NCBI RefSeq assembly: GCF_900101125.1
Contig: NZ_FNFL01000006.1
Coordinates: 124,001-188,000, forward strand
Length of the DNA stretch: 64,000 nt
Source of the DNA: Sediminibacillus albus
Lineage (GTDB): Bacteria; Bacillota; Bacilli; Bacillales; Amphibacillaceae
Direction: 5' to 3'
A model generated the notes under the pieces. That model worked only from the letters and a program-made list of their open reading frames with translations, ran no database searches and had not been told where the DNA came from. The position numbers were made by a program, and so were the translations under genes. This document shows positions 54,938 to 64,000 of this stretch, one piece after another. The stretch's first letter is position 1. Each line of letters begins with the position of its first letter.

Positions 54938-56242
54938 TCAATCCGCCAGTTTCAACTTCTCCTCATAAGCTTTCTGGAATTTCTGGATATCGCCGGCTCC
55001 CATAAATATAAGAACACTGTCTTGGTATTGCTTAAGAACTTCCGTTTGGTCAATTTCTAGAAGACTAGAATGATCGATTAAATGAATCAAGTCATTTATT
55101 GTTAAATTGCCATTATCTTCTCGTGCCGAACCAAATATATCACAAAGGAATACTTTGTCTGCAAGTTTTAAACTGTCTGCAAATTCCTTAAGGAACGTTT
55201 GGGTCCGCGAATAAGTATGTGGCTGAAAAATGGCAACAATCGATTTCTCAGGGTATTTTTTTCTTGCTGAATCGATGGTAGCCTCTATTTCTTTCGGATG
55301 GTGTGCATAATCATCGACTAACACTTGGCGGCCGGCTTGTTTTTCCGTAAACCTGCGCTTTACACCACCAAAAGTGCTTATTTTCTTTATGTCCTCGGAT
55401 TTCATATCTTCGTAATGGCATAGGGCTATCACACTTAGCGCATTTAGCACATTATGGTTTCCGTAGGTTGGAATGGTGAATGTATCATAAAAGGTGTTCC
55501 TTACAAAAACATCGAAAGACGTCCCATGCTCGCTTTCTACAATGTTTTGCGCTTGAAAATCGTTCGATTCCGAAAAACCGTAATACATTACCGGAACTTT
55601 TGCATGGAGTTTCTGTAGATACTCATCGTCTCCACAGGCAATAATCCCCTTTTTTACTTGCAGAGCCATTTCCTGAAAGGCATCCACTACATCATCTATG
55701 CTTTGAAAATAATCAGGATGGTCAAAATCGACATTAGTCATAATAGCATAGTCCGGTTCGTAAGCAAGAAAATGCCGTCTGTATTCACAGGCTTCAAAAG
55801 CAAAATACTTACTGTCTGCATGTCCCATTCCCGATCCATCTCCGATTAAATAGGAGATTGGATAAGCCTCTTTCAGCACATGAGCAAGCAAACCGGATGT
55901 TGATGTCTTCCCGTGCGCTCCAGTTACAGCAATGCTAGTGTACTGCTTTAACCATTCACCTAGAAAGTCATGGTATCTATAATATGTCAATCCAAGGCGC
56001 TTAGCCTCCTGGATTTCTTCATGTTCATCATTAAAAGCATTTCCTGCGATAATAGTAAGCCCTTCTTTTATATTATCCTTTGAAAAAGGAAAGATAGGGA
56101 TATTTTTTTTCTCCAAGGCGTCCTGGGTAAAAAACCGCTTTTCCACATCAGACCCCTGAACAGTTTCTCCTGAGTCACTAAGGATTTGCGCCAAAGCACT
56201 CATCCCTGTTCCCTTTATACCAATAAAATGGTAAGTTGTCAT
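54938..56242 (-). CDS. murC: UDP-N-acetylmuramate-L-alanine ligase
   Basis: A 434-residue Mur ligase that adds L-alanine to UDP-MurNAc in the cytoplasm. The N-terminal [16 protein letters not shown] binds [16 protein letters not shown] (near 108) is the ATP site, and [11 protein letters not shown] near 309 is typical. It lies between the ytxGH unit and a nicotinate phosphoribosyltransferase gene. ATG 56242 has GGAGGT upstream. Confidence 0.97.
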   Translation of the reverse strand: MTTYHFIGIKGTGMSALAQILSDSGETVQGSDVEKRFFTQDALEKKNIPIFPFSKDNIKEGLTIIAGNAFNDEHEEIQEAKRLGLTYYRYHDFLGEWLKQYTSIAVTGAHGKTSTSGLLAHVLKEAYPISYLIGDGSGMGHADSKYFAFEACEYRRHFLAYEPDYAIMTNVDFDHPDYFQSIDDVVDAFQEMALQVKKGIIACGDDEYLQKLHAKVPVMYYGFSESNDFQAQNIVESEHGTSFDVFVRNTFYDTFTIPTYGNHNVLNALSVIALCHYEDMKSEDIKKISTFGGVKRRFTEKQAGRQVLVDDYAHHPKEIEATIDSARKKYPEKSIVAIFQPHTYSRTQTFLKEFADSLKLADKVFLCDIFGSAREDNGNLTINDLIHLIDHSSLLEIDQTEVLKQYQDSVLIFMGAGDIQKFQKAYEEKLKLAD

Positions 56243-56375
56243 AAAACAGAACCTCCATAATTTTATCTCTTTATGTACTTTTACATGTTAGCACAGCCTG
56301 CTTACAACATTGTAACCAATTGATGGCTAATCAATAAAAAAGATTTTCCCGAATTTATTTTTTTCAAACTTATGC

Positions 56376-57488
56376 TTAGTTTCCACCGTGATATTCTACT
56401 TTTTCCAAGCGTGGATTTGGCCGGTAACGTCTGCCTTCCTTTGCTTGCGGCTTTCCATTGAGAAGCACATTATCCCCCGTAAAGCCGATATTGATTTTAA
56501 GCAGACTTCCGCCTATGCCGTACATATCAACGGGTACTTTCTGTTCCTCAAATTCCTTGATCCGCTTTTCAGTGAAACCCCCGCTGACGATAATTTTAAC
56601 GTGCGAAAAACCTTCATCGTCTAATGAGCGCCTTAAAGCGAATATTAACTCAGGATTTACACCTCTTGGATCAAAGGTGCCCATAAGATGTTGATTCCTA
56701 TGGAAATATTTATCGACAAGTGTGCGGGAAGTGTCTACCCTGACTCCCTTCAATTTATCGCCGAATTCCCGGGCGACTCTCAAAGAATCAGTGATGACAT
56801 CATTGTTATAGTCAACCAACGCCATCAACTCATCTTCCGGATATAAATCATAATAAGCTTTAGTGGCTTTAACAATATCCCCTTCAAACATTTGAATCAT
56901 CGCATGCGGCATCGTACCCATGCCTTTTTTTCCCCACCATTCATTCATGGCATGGGTAGCCTGGGCGGTTGAGCCACCGATAAATGCTGCATAGCCGTCG
57001 CCTGCCTGCTGTGTGAAATGATCATCACGGTCACCCATAAAAATGACTGGTTTTTGTTTTCCAGAGGTTCTAGCAGCTTTTACCACATTATATACATTCG
57101 TAGCCACCGATGTTCTTCGCGCTAGTATCCCGTCAATAATTCCTTCAAGATAGCCAAAATACTGGTAAGGCCCTGATACTGTTAAAACCGATTCAAATGG
57201 ACTAATCTTATCTCCATCTTTTAGTGAATGGATTTCCAGCTCTTCAGGATGGTCTGCGAATGTATGAAGCAAAGCGATCGCTTCATCTGAACCGCATAAT
57301 ACTGCATGTTCTTTCTGAAAAAACTGCATAGTTATGTAATTATCTGGCACTTTTTTCTCAGCAATCTCTCTCGTCTTTAAAAAATAAACAGCTGAAAACC
57401 AGCCTTCCCTTACTCTTTCATCAAATTTAAATGTTTTATTGGTTAAACGGCTGATTTCGCCATTTAGTTTTTGTGTAATTTCCTTCAT
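56376..57488 (-). CDS. nicotinate phosphoribosyltransferase-like protein
   Basis: A 370-residue type II phosphoribosyltransferase of NAD salvage. GTMPHAMIQMFEGD near 194 holds the phosphorylated histidine region, VRVDTSRT near 245 and VSGGFTEKRI near 305 bind substrate. It is the short Firmicutes form rather than the 490-residue B. subtilis PncB. The start is ATG 57488, nine bases after AAGGAG. Nicotinate is the likely substrate, but nicotinamide cannot be excluded. Confidence 0.88.
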   Translation of the reverse strand: MKEITQKLNGEISRLTNKTFKFDERVREGWFSAVYFLKTREIAEKKVPDNYITMQFFQKEHAVLCGSDEAIALLHTFADHPEELEIHSLKDGDKISPFESVLTVSGPYQYFGYLEGIIDGILARRTSVATNVYNVVKAARTSGKQKPVIFMGDRDDHFTQQAGDGYAAFIGGSTAQATHAMNEWWGKKGMGTMPHAMIQMFEGDIVKATKAYYDLYPEDELMALVDYNNDVITDSLRVAREFGDKLKGVRVDTSRTLVDKYFHRNQHLMGTFDPRGVNPELIFALRRSLDDEGFSHVKIIVSGGFTEKRIKEFEEQKVPVDMYGIGGSLLKINIGFTGDNVLLNGKPQAKEGRRYRPNPRLEKVEYHGGN

Positions 57489-57740
57489 TATCAATTACTC
57501 CTTAGAGATGGTGAATTTCTATGATAATTGCTCATTCTCTATCATATAAGATGCTGAGGCTAAGGACAAGTTATTTCGTTTTTTAAAATGTACCTGGCAA
57601 AAGCTGAAAAATTACACAGATATACAGTGGTAAAGGAAAGCCAATAATCTATGGCGATCACTACTGCATCCATCATTTTGCTCAGAAAGCTTTAACCTTT
57701 TCTTAAAATATTCCCTATTTTGTATCTCATGAAGTAAAAA

Positions 57741-57771
57741 CCCCCTGCCCCTATTATTAAGGGCAAGGGGG
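57741..57771 (-). terminator. terminator of sftA
   Basis: CCCCTTGCCC and GGGGCAGGGGG pair around TTAATAATA; TTTTTA follows on the minus strand. Confidence 0.85.
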
Positions 57772-57783
57772 AGACATTTCTCC

Positions 57784-60105
57784 TCAATCAGCCAGCTGTG
57801 AGCTGCTGACCAGTATGTCCCTTGGCTTGCTTCCCTTTTGTTCTGATATAATTCCTTTCGCTTCCATTAAATCAATCAGTCTGGCTGCACGGTTATAGCC
57901 GATTTTAAATCTTCGCTGCAGTAAAGAGGCGCTTGCTCCGTTTTGGTGAAGCACAAATTCAACAGCTTCCGCATATAATTGATCTTCCTCTTCTTCTATT
58001 GTTGCCTGGCTTAGCAGTTGCTCTTGTTCAAAAAGATACTGGGGCGGGGCGATTTTTTTGACATGATTCGTAACGCGTTCGATTTCATCGTCAGAAACAA
58101 ATGCACCTTGAATCCGTATTGATTGGCCCGATCCATTTTCCATAAACAACATGTCGCCTTTGCCAAGCAGCTTTTCTGCTCCATTAGTATCGATGATTGT
58201 CCGCGAATCCACTTGGGAGGAAACACTGAAAGCGATCCGGGTAGGGATATTAGCTTTAATTAACCCCGTTATAACATCGACCGATGGCCGCTGGGTTGCT
58301 AATAACAAATGAATACCGCAAGCTCTCGCCTTTTGGGCTATACGGCAAATGGAATCCTCCACGTCCTGCGGGGAAACCATCATTAAGTCAGCTAATTCAT
58401 CAATCACGATGACAAGGTAAGGCAAGTGTTCATCAGCACGCTGCTGTTGTTTCATTTTTTGATTATACCGTTCAACATCTCTTACGCCTTCTTTGACAAA
58501 TTTTTCATAACGTTCTTCCATTTCTCCGACTGCCCATTTCAAGGCTGAAGTAGCAGCCTTAACATCTGTGATTACCGGTGAGACTAAATGGGGAAGCCCA
58601 TTATAAGGGGCAAGTTCAACCATTTTTGGATCAATTAATAAAAATCTTACATCCTTATGACTTGCTTTATAAAGCAAGCTAATCAAAATGGTATTAATGC
58701 ATACACTCTTACCTGAACCAGTAGCCCCTGCAATCAGACCATGCGGCATTTTTTGCAAATTAGTAACGATTGGCTTTCCAGCAATGTCCAATCCCAGCGC
58801 CACGCTTAATGGCGATTCCGCATGCATGAATTGGCCGGCAGCAAAGATTTCCTGCAAGCCAACTGCCTGAGAAACTGGATTAGGCACTTCAATGCCAATC
58901 GCATTTTTTCCGGGGATTGGGGCTTCCATCCGGATATCCCTTGCCGCCATATTCAATTTAATATCGTCGCTTAAGTTTTTGATTTTACTCACTTTCACCC
59001 CTAATTCCGGCTGAACTTCAAAACGGGTGACAGAAGGACCGCTCATAGCATTGACTACCTTTGCTTTCACATTAAAGTGAGCTAACGTCATTTCCAGCAG
59101 TTCAATTTGTTCATCTACCCATTCACGGTCATCCTTTGACTTTGATATAGGATCGTTTAGTAGATGAGCCGGAGGAATCGTTGATTTCTTTGAAGCAGGC
59201 TGCTCTCTTCTTTGCAGTTGGCTCCGTTTATCCCTGGGTGTCATAATAACATTAAAAGGAGAACGAGACCTGCTTCTTTCCTGTCTGCGGGAAGCTGGTT
59301 CCGATTGAAGCTCTCCATCTTCCGTCGGTTTCATCTCAGCATACTGGTTGTTTTCCTGGCTGTCTGGAAGTTCTTCTTCACTATTTTCCTGTGCTTCCTC
59401 CGGTTTTGGCAATACGCTTTCCGGTTCTTCCATTTCGCCTTCTTCCATAGGATGGTCTTCCGTTAGTGTTGACCCATTTGTTCCGAAGTCCGTTTTTTGA
59501 GTTTCATAGAAATGGAAATCATCTTCTGTTTGACTAGCGGCAGATTCCTCCATATGCTCCGGCTCATGCTGAAAAGGACTATCCTCTTGATCGCTATATT
59601 CATTGGTAACAGCAGGCTGGAGCGCCTGTCTTACTATTTCCTCGTCTGGTACTGGAGTGCCTCTATCTTTACGTAAATAAGTTGGAATTCCATGCTCCTG
59701 CTCCTGTTCCTTTCTTTTCGATTGGCGGAAGCCATATATAGGAGAAGGTACTTCCGTCGGCTTGAATGGCTGTTTGTTTTGTTTTTGATAGGGCGGCTGT
59801 TGATTAAATTGATTTTTATCTTTCTGCGTCTGTTCCTTTTTTAGTTGTTCATTGCCCGCTCTATTATTCGTTTTTGCGCTTCTTCTTTCATATGCTGGCA
59901 TTTGATTCCTGTCAGCCTCTGACACATCCGGAATCACCGGGAATTTAAAAGACTTTTCTTTTGGATATTGGTAGGAGACACGTGTATGTACACTACTTTG
60001 TCTGTCTTGTTCATGCTCGTCATGCTGTTGGTGTAATTCATCAATATTCTCTGGCTCTTCATTGGCCATCAGCTGTTTTATTCTTCTTTTAAATTGCTCC
60101 CACAT
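57784..60105 (-). CDS. sftA: septum-associated DNA translocase SftA
   Basis: A 773-residue soluble FtsK-family translocase. There is no membrane helix. The long acidic, Gln/Glu-rich N-terminal linker (about 20-310) is followed by the motor with GATGSGKSVCIN near 460 and VIVIDELADLMM, and a C-terminal gamma winged-helix (RRFKIGYNRAARLIDLMEAKG, near 735) that reads DNA polarity. In B. subtilis SftA moves chromosome ends off the closing septum. ATG 60105 is favoured over TTG 60129. Confidence 0.93.
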   Translation of the reverse strand: MWEQFKRRIKQLMANEEPENIDELHQQHDEHEQDRQSSVHTRVSYQYPKEKSFKFPVIPDVSEADRNQMPAYERRSAKTNNRAGNEQLKKEQTQKDKNQFNQQPPYQKQNKQPFKPTEVPSPIYGFRQSKRKEQEQEHGIPTYLRKDRGTPVPDEEIVRQALQPAVTNEYSDQEDSPFQHEPEHMEESAASQTEDDFHFYETQKTDFGTNGSTLTEDHPMEEGEMEEPESVLPKPEEAQENSEEELPDSQENNQYAEMKPTEDGELQSEPASRRQERSRSRSPFNVIMTPRDKRSQLQRREQPASKKSTIPPAHLLNDPISKSKDDREWVDEQIELLEMTLAHFNVKAKVVNAMSGPSVTRFEVQPELGVKVSKIKNLSDDIKLNMAARDIRMEAPIPGKNAIGIEVPNPVSQAVGLQEIFAAGQFMHAESPLSVALGLDIAGKPIVTNLQKMPHGLIAGATGSGKSVCINTILISLLYKASHKDVRFLLIDPKMVELAPYNGLPHLVSPVITDVKAATSALKWAVGEMEERYEKFVKEGVRDVERYNQKMKQQQRADEHLPYLVIVIDELADLMMVSPQDVEDSICRIAQKARACGIHLLLATQRPSVDVITGLIKANIPTRIAFSVSSQVDSRTIIDTNGAEKLLGKGDMLFMENGSGQSIRIQGAFVSDDEIERVTNHVKKIAPPQYLFEQEQLLSQATIEEEEDQLYAEAVEFVLHQNGASASLLQRRFKIGYNRAARLIDLMEAKGIISEQKGSKPRDILVSSSQLAD

Positions 60106-60204
60106 ATTATTCACTCTTTCTTCCTTCAATAGTTACTACCTTATTTTATCAGTTTTCTTAATGAAAATGGATAAATAATAAGAATCAAATTTGGTATAAA
60201 CGAA

Positions 60205-60240
60205 AAAACCTTTGCTGCATCAGAAAGCGGCAAAGGTTTT
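60205..60240 (-). terminator. terminator of ytpR
   Basis: AAAACCTTTGC and GCAAAGGTTTT arms, then TTCG with T-rich sequence on the minus strand. Confidence 0.8.
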
Positions 60241-60252
60241 GATGAATCACTT

Positions 60253-60858
60253 TTAAAAATCAAATGCTTGTCCAGTTCGATAACTGTCATCAAGCACATA
60301 AATACCTTTTTCTTTTGGGGCATCAGGTAATCCCAATTCTTTTTGGGAACAAATCATCCCAAAGGAATCGACACCCCGCAGCTGAGTAGGTTTAATTTCC
60401 ATCCCGCTCGGCATGACAGCCCCCACTTTTGCTACGACCACTTTTTGGTCTTTATCTATATTAGGTGCTCCACAAACAATCTGTAATGTTTCGTCTCCAG
60501 TATCAACTGTGCAAACACTCAATTTATCTGCGTTTTCGTGAGGCTGTTTGTCCTTAACAAATCCAACAACAAACTTAGGGGTTAAATCGACATCGAATGC
60601 TTCATTCAGACCATTGGCCGAAAAAACATCTTGTATTTTGGCTGCCAATTTTTCTGATAAAGATATCTTTCCCGTTTCCGCTATGGCAAGCTGGCTGGCC
60701 GCATTAAATATATTATAGCCTAGTACAGCCCCGTTATGCTCATCCGTGATTTTTACAACATTATTAAATTTTTCATGGTTTATGGCATTGCGATCTCCTT
60801 GTTTAATAGGGATGATCAGTACATCGCCAACTCCTTCAGGATTATAAAACACATCCAT
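60253..60858 (-). CDS. ytpR: YtpR, tRNA-binding domain protein
   Basis: A 201-residue protein with a DUF4479-like N-terminal part (to about 85) and a C-terminal EMAP/tRNA-binding OB-fold ([20 protein letters not shown] onward). Such domains bind structured RNA; YtpR binding partners are not defined. GAGAGGATG precedes ATG 60858. ytpQ lies 28 bp upstream, in the same operon. Confidence 0.9.
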   Translation of the reverse strand: MDVFYNPEGVGDVLIIPIKQGDRNAINHEKFNNVVKITDEHNGAVLGYNIFNAASQLAIAETGKISLSEKLAAKIQDVFSANGLNEAFDVDLTPKFVVGFVKDKQPHENADKLSVCTVDTGDETLQIVCGAPNIDKDQKVVVAKVGAVMPSGMEIKPTQLRGVDSFGMICSQKELGLPDAPKEKGIYVLDDSYRTGQAFDF

Positions 60859-60885
60859 TTATTATTCATCCTCTCTCGTATTATT

Positions 60886-61689
60886 CTATTTTTCCGGGCG
60901 GTTTTTCGCTAGAATAAACACCGGTTCTAAGTGCTTGTCCTCGTAAAGGAAAGGCAATGAAGTAATCGGCACTCTTCCTTCTGCAAAGAATTTCATGGTC
61001 ATTTGCGCTAAAATATCATAACCCATTTTATTTTGAATGTCAGCAAAAATCAGGACATCCTGGTGTGGAACAGCGACAGCTAGCTCCCCTTTGCTGTTTG
61101 CTTTCATCTCTTCCATTAATGATTCATTTAAAATTCTGCTCGCATCATAGCCATCCTGGGCGGCCATAAAGTAAAAGTCATTATCGGCAACCTTATCGTG
61201 CTTTAAATCTCTGGAAAGAGAACGTACATTAAACGACGATACTTCCTCTATCCTTTCTTTGGTCCAGCTTTCTTTTTCCAGCATTTCCTCATCTATCAAC
61301 TGATAGGAATTACCCAAATCGAGAGCGTAGTAAATCCGGGTCTCTGCCGTATGTTCCGACCAAACCATCATTTTGCCTGACTTGGTCTTTTTCGGAAATG
61401 AAGTTGCACGAATCACAGGAAAAATATTTTTCTCTTTTCCGGTCAATTGATTCGTTTGATTCATTATACGTAAAGCCTCGCCAATATGATCTTCCAGCTC
61501 GTCAAGGGCCTCCTCCCCTCTGCGTTCGAATTTAGCAATAATATTTGGGATGGTGACAGTAATCCCCTGTCGAGAATGCTTCCACTCTATTCGAAAAGTA
61601 TCTTTATCTCTGTTAAAGGAGGTATTCCACTCCGGATGGTTCAGTCTATCTTCCAATTTCTTTTTCATCTTTATGCTCGTCATTCTCAT
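60886..61689 (-). CDS. ytpQ: YtpQ, DUF1444 protein
   Basis: A 267-residue protein of unknown role (DUF1444). A conserved block ARIL-type segment NESLMEEMKANSKGELAVAVPHQDVLIF is visible near 190-215. The start is ATG 61689, seven bases after AGGAGG; another ATG lies at 61683. It forms a two-gene unit with ytpR. The neighbouring ytpP suggests the conserved ytpPQR set. Confidence 0.9.
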   Translation of the reverse strand: MRMTSIKMKKKLEDRLNHPEWNTSFNRDKDTFRIEWKHSRQGITVTIPNIIAKFERRGEEALDELEDHIGEALRIMNQTNQLTGKEKNIFPVIRATSFPKKTKSGKMMVWSEHTAETRIYYALDLGNSYQLIDEEMLEKESWTKERIEEVSSFNVRSLSRDLKHDKVADNDFYFMAAQDGYDASRILNESLMEEMKANSKGELAVAVPHQDVLIFADIQNKMGYDILAQMTMKFFAEGRVPITSLPFLYEDKHLEPVFILAKNRPEK

Positions 61690-61825
61690 AATCGTTCCTC
61701 CTTTCGGAAACAAAACCGCTATCAATTATTTTATCATTAAATGGCTTTCCTATAAAAGAAAGTAAACTTTAACGATTTCTGTATGTGCTTTTTCAGAAGT
61801 TGCGGAACACGAATCCAGCCAAATA

Positions 61826-61893
61826 AAAAAGCTGTACGAACAAACCGCAATCTCACATTGTTTGAGAGAACTGATTGACCGTATCAGCTTTTT
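61826..61893 (-). terminator. terminator of ytpP
   Basis: AAAAAGCTG and CAGCTTTTT arms enclose a longer partly self-complementary loop. Confidence 0.7.
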
Positions 61894-61897
61894 AATG

Positions 61898-62218
61898 TCA
61901 TTTAGACAATGACGATTTTTCTATAAAATCCTGGATTTCTTCCTTTGTTTTCCGATTTTTGCTGACAAGCCGTCCTGTTTCTTCTCCGTTCTCATAAGCA
62001 AGGAAACTAGGTATACCAAAAATGTCATACGCTGAACAAATATCGAGAAACTTATCTCTGTCGACATAGACAAATGAAAATTGACTGTATTGGTCTTCAA
62101 GTTCTGGAAGTAACGGTTCTATTACCCGGCAGTCGGGGCACCAGTCTGCTGAAAACATAAAGATAGTCTTACCGTTTTTCCATACGGAAAATTCCTGTTC
62201 TGTTTGTAATTCCTTCAT
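61898..62218 (-). CDS. ytpP: thioredoxin-like protein YtpP
   Basis: A 106-residue thioredoxin-fold protein. The active site is SADWCPDCRVIEP with both cysteines, and the cis-proline lies in IFGIPSFLAY near 74. GGGGGTG precedes ATG 62218. It lies next to ytpQR, as in B. subtilis. Confidence 0.93.
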   Translation of the reverse strand: MKELQTEQEFSVWKNGKTIFMFSADWCPDCRVIEPLLPELEDQYSQFSFVYVDRDKFLDICSAYDIFGIPSFLAYENGEETGRLVSKNRKTKEEIQDFIEKSSLSK

Positions 62219-62250
62219 AATAACACCCCCTATGTTAGCATAGCATGTTT

Positions 62251-63267
62251 CTATTCATAATCAATTTTCATGTCTCCAGGCTTGATCCATCCCTTTTTTC
62301 TTAGGAACTCGGCAAGCAGCAGACTTATCAACGCCGGTCCAAAAATATGTAAGAAGATAATAATCCAGAAAATTTCAATCGTGAATCCCATCGACTCAAA
62401 TGTCATAATCTGGCCAACGAAGCCAGCAGTCCCCATTCCTGCCCCTGAAGGATTGTTTACTAATTCAAATACAATCGTTGAAAATGGAGCAAGCAAAGCT
62501 CCAGCAATTGTTGGAGGGAGAAGGATGAGAGGATTCTTTATAATATTACCAACTTGAAGCATAGAGGTGCCAATTCCCTGTGCCAAAAGCCCCCCAACAC
62601 CGTTGTCTCGATAACTTGCCACAGCAAAGCCTACCATCTGCGCAGCACACCCTACAGTCGCTGCACCAGCAGCAAGTCCTTCCAAGGATAGCATAAGAGC
62701 AATTGCTACACTGGAAATCGGAGCTGTCAGTGCCAATCCCATTAGGACGGCGACAATAACCCCCATAATCAGCGGCTGCTGTTCTGTCGACCAATTGACA
62801 ACTTCCCCAAACCATGTCAAAGCTGTTTGGATTGGCGGTCCAATAAATTTGCCAGTATAAAAACCGACTGCAATAGTTAGAAAAGGGGTTAATAAAATAT
62901 CAATTTTGGTTTCTTTATAAACGAGTTTTCCAAACTCAGTAGCTAATAAGGCGGACACATAACTACCTGCCGGCCCGCCCATTTCCGCACCAAAAGCTCC
63001 ACTGAATAAAGCTGCAAACACAACTAACGGAGGAGCTTTCAATCCATAAGCAATGGCTGCGCCAATCGCTCCTCCCCATATTTTTGAATCCATCGCAAAG
63101 CTGCCCATTTCGATTAACGATGGGATGTTAAGCTGGTCACCAATTGTATTAATTATCGTGCCGATGATTAATGAAGAAAATAGTCCTAGCGCCATGAAAC
63201 TTAAAGCAGTAATAAAATACTCCCTTGCAGAGAGGGTAACCCCTTTTTTTCGCAAAAATGCTTTCAT
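62251..63267 (-). CDS. PTS EIIC-like membrane permease
   Basis: A 338-residue protein with about nine to ten membrane segments, related to the PTS_EIIC_2 group (GMGTAGFVGQIMTFESMG segment near 285). No EIIA, EIIB or phosphoryl histidine domain lies next to it, so its role in sugar uptake is uncertain; a transporter for another small substrate is possible. AAGGAG precedes ATG 63267. It is divergent from the chemotaxis receptor gene. Confidence 0.8.
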   Translation of the reverse strand: MKAFLRKKGVTLSAREYFITALSFMALGLFSSLIIGTIINTIGDQLNIPSLIEMGSFAMDSKIWGGAIGAAIAYGLKAPPLVVFAALFSGAFGAEMGGPAGSYVSALLATEFGKLVYKETKIDILLTPFLTIAVGFYTGKFIGPPIQTALTWFGEVVNWSTEQQPLIMGVIVAVLMGLALTAPISSVAIALMLSLEGLAAGAATVGCAAQMVGFAVASYRDNGVGGLLAQGIGTSMLQVGNIIKNPLILLPPTIAGALLAPFSTIVFELVNNPSGAGMGTAGFVGQIMTFESMGFTIEIFWIIIFLHIFGPALISLLLAEFLRKKGWIKPGDMKIDYE

Positions 63268-63499
63268 GCTACATACTCCTTTAAAAACAGTCTCTTTGCT
63301 TCATCTTACACAAACCGATTATTGAACTCAATTACTAAATGTTTTTTTAAAATATTCAAAAGATTAATTGTCTTTCTATTCGAATAACTCTATAATTATT
63401 ACATATAGTAGAACTTCTTTCCTCCTGCCTTGTACCTATGCAGGATAGGAGTTTTACCCTATGCCATTAAAACTTAGAATAACAAAAGGGGGCTTTTTT

Positions 63500-64000
63500 G
63501 TGAGATCCATTCGTAATAGAGTACGTTTAATACTGATATTATCCATTGCAAGCATTCTAGTATTAAGCGCATTCGCTATTTATTTTTCTGAAAAACTCGC
63601 ACAATGGGAAGAGGAAAAAGCAGCGGTACAGGAAGCACTTATACATAGCGATGAAATTAGATATGAGATGTCTTTAACTAGACAAAAGGAACAGCAGTTT
63701 CTAGCTTCTCCAAGCGAAGGAAATGCCGAGGAAATGGAGAAGGCAATCAGTACTGTAGAATCTTCTGCTAATACATTTGCCGAAAGCCATAAAGGGTATA
63801 AATCAATAGCTGCTAATTTCACAGCCATTGCGGAAAATGCTTCTGCCTATAAAAAACAAATGGAACCAATGGTTAATATGTACCGGATGGTAGGCTTTAG
63901 TAAAGACGAGGGATTATTGAAGGTGATCACTGAAACATTCAATGAATTCGACAGTCTTGTTCAGGAAATAGATGATCCGCAATTAAATAACGCTCTAATG
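63500..64000 (+). CDS. methyl-accepting chemotaxis protein, partial (N-terminus)
   Basis: The first 167 codons are present and continue past the window. A membrane helix (about 10-30, ILILSIASILVLSAF) is followed by an extracytoplasmic helical sensor rich in Glu and Lys, of the kind found in chemoreceptors with a four-helix or HBM sensor. The start is GTG 63500, eight bases after AAGGGGG. The HAMP and signalling domains lie beyond the window, so the receptor assignment is inferred. Confidence 0.7.
   Translation, partial: MRSIRNRVRLILILSIASILVLSAFAIYFSEKLAQWEEEKAAVQEALIHSDEIRYEMSLTRQKEQQFLASPSEGNAEEMEKAISTVESSANTFAESHKGYKSIAANFTAIAENASAYKKQMEPMVNMYRMVGFSKDEGLLKVITETFNEFDSLVQEIDDPQLNNALM

Noticed and set aside
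1-64000. CRISPR arrays, rRNA or tRNA genes, phage structural genes, toxin-antitoxin or restriction systems
   Set aside because: None seen. YtxK is a methyltransferase-like protein but has no restriction partner, so I do not call it a defence system.

Overview
The window is chromosomal DNA of a low-GC, endospore-forming Bacillaceae bacterium. Sporulation genes (ytrH, ytrI, an alpha/beta-type ssp, ytfJ/gerW, ytfI), the low-GC Gram-positive DnaE-type polymerase III, CcpA, a T-box before tyrS, the ezrA/refZ/sftA cell-division set and a MotP/MotS sodium-type stator all point that way. Gene order closely follows the Bacillus subtilis ytsJ-dnaE to ytpP region, with several replacements. A member of the Oceanobacillus/Virgibacillus-like group is a reasonable guess; that is inference, not proof.

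Layout. 1-6.6 kb: malic enzyme (cut by the window edge), dnaE, sporulation membrane proteins ytrH-ytrI, nrnA and ytpI, whose 3' end runs into an 81-bp repeat present twice. 6.9-9.4 kb: ytoI, a small membrane protein and ytkL. 9.4-13.5 kb: an envelope-stress-like cluster on the minus strand: DUF4178, PspA, a DUF4247 lipoprotein, a DUF350 membrane protein and a membrane-anchored spermidine-synthase-like enzyme. 13.7-18.4 kb: a Pro-dipeptidase, a decayed insertion element, ald, ytkK, a Usp and an EcsC-like remnant. 18.5-25.6 kb: ackA, ytxK, a Tpx without its second cysteine, ytfJ, ytfI, NAD kinase and a YtcJ-type amidohydrolase. 25.7-34.1 kb: ssp, thiI with its cysteine desulfurase, ezrA with a small coupled gene, refZ, fRMsr and a GAF/GGDEF cyclase.

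34.3-40.6 kb: rpsD with promoter and leader, followed by a 3.7-kb decayed integrated island flanked by perfect 24-bp copies of the rpsD 3' end. The island carries an IS110 fragment, a DJ-1/PfpI protein and a WYL regulator, and it has pushed the original rpsD terminator far downstream. Convergent tyrS with its T-box follows. 40.7-46.9 kb: a class A penicillin-binding protein occupies the place where B. subtilis has acsA; a 457-bp insertion-element remnant with 8-bp target duplications sits in its terminator; then acuABC. 46.9-51 kb: motPS, ccpA, aroA. 51.1-54.6 kb: an unusual FtsA-like protein with long beta-rich C-terminal repeats, ytxJ, ytxH, ytxG. 54.9-64 kb: murC, a nicotinate phosphoribosyltransferase, sftA, ytpR-ytpQ, ytpP, a PTS EIIC-like permease and the start of a chemotaxis receptor.

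How the parts fit: most of the window is core housekeeping. The least ordinary parts are the rpsD island, the paired insertion-element remnants, the PspA/polyamine cluster and the FtsA-like protein. I saw no CRISPR array, rRNA or tRNA gene, and no obvious complete new defence system.
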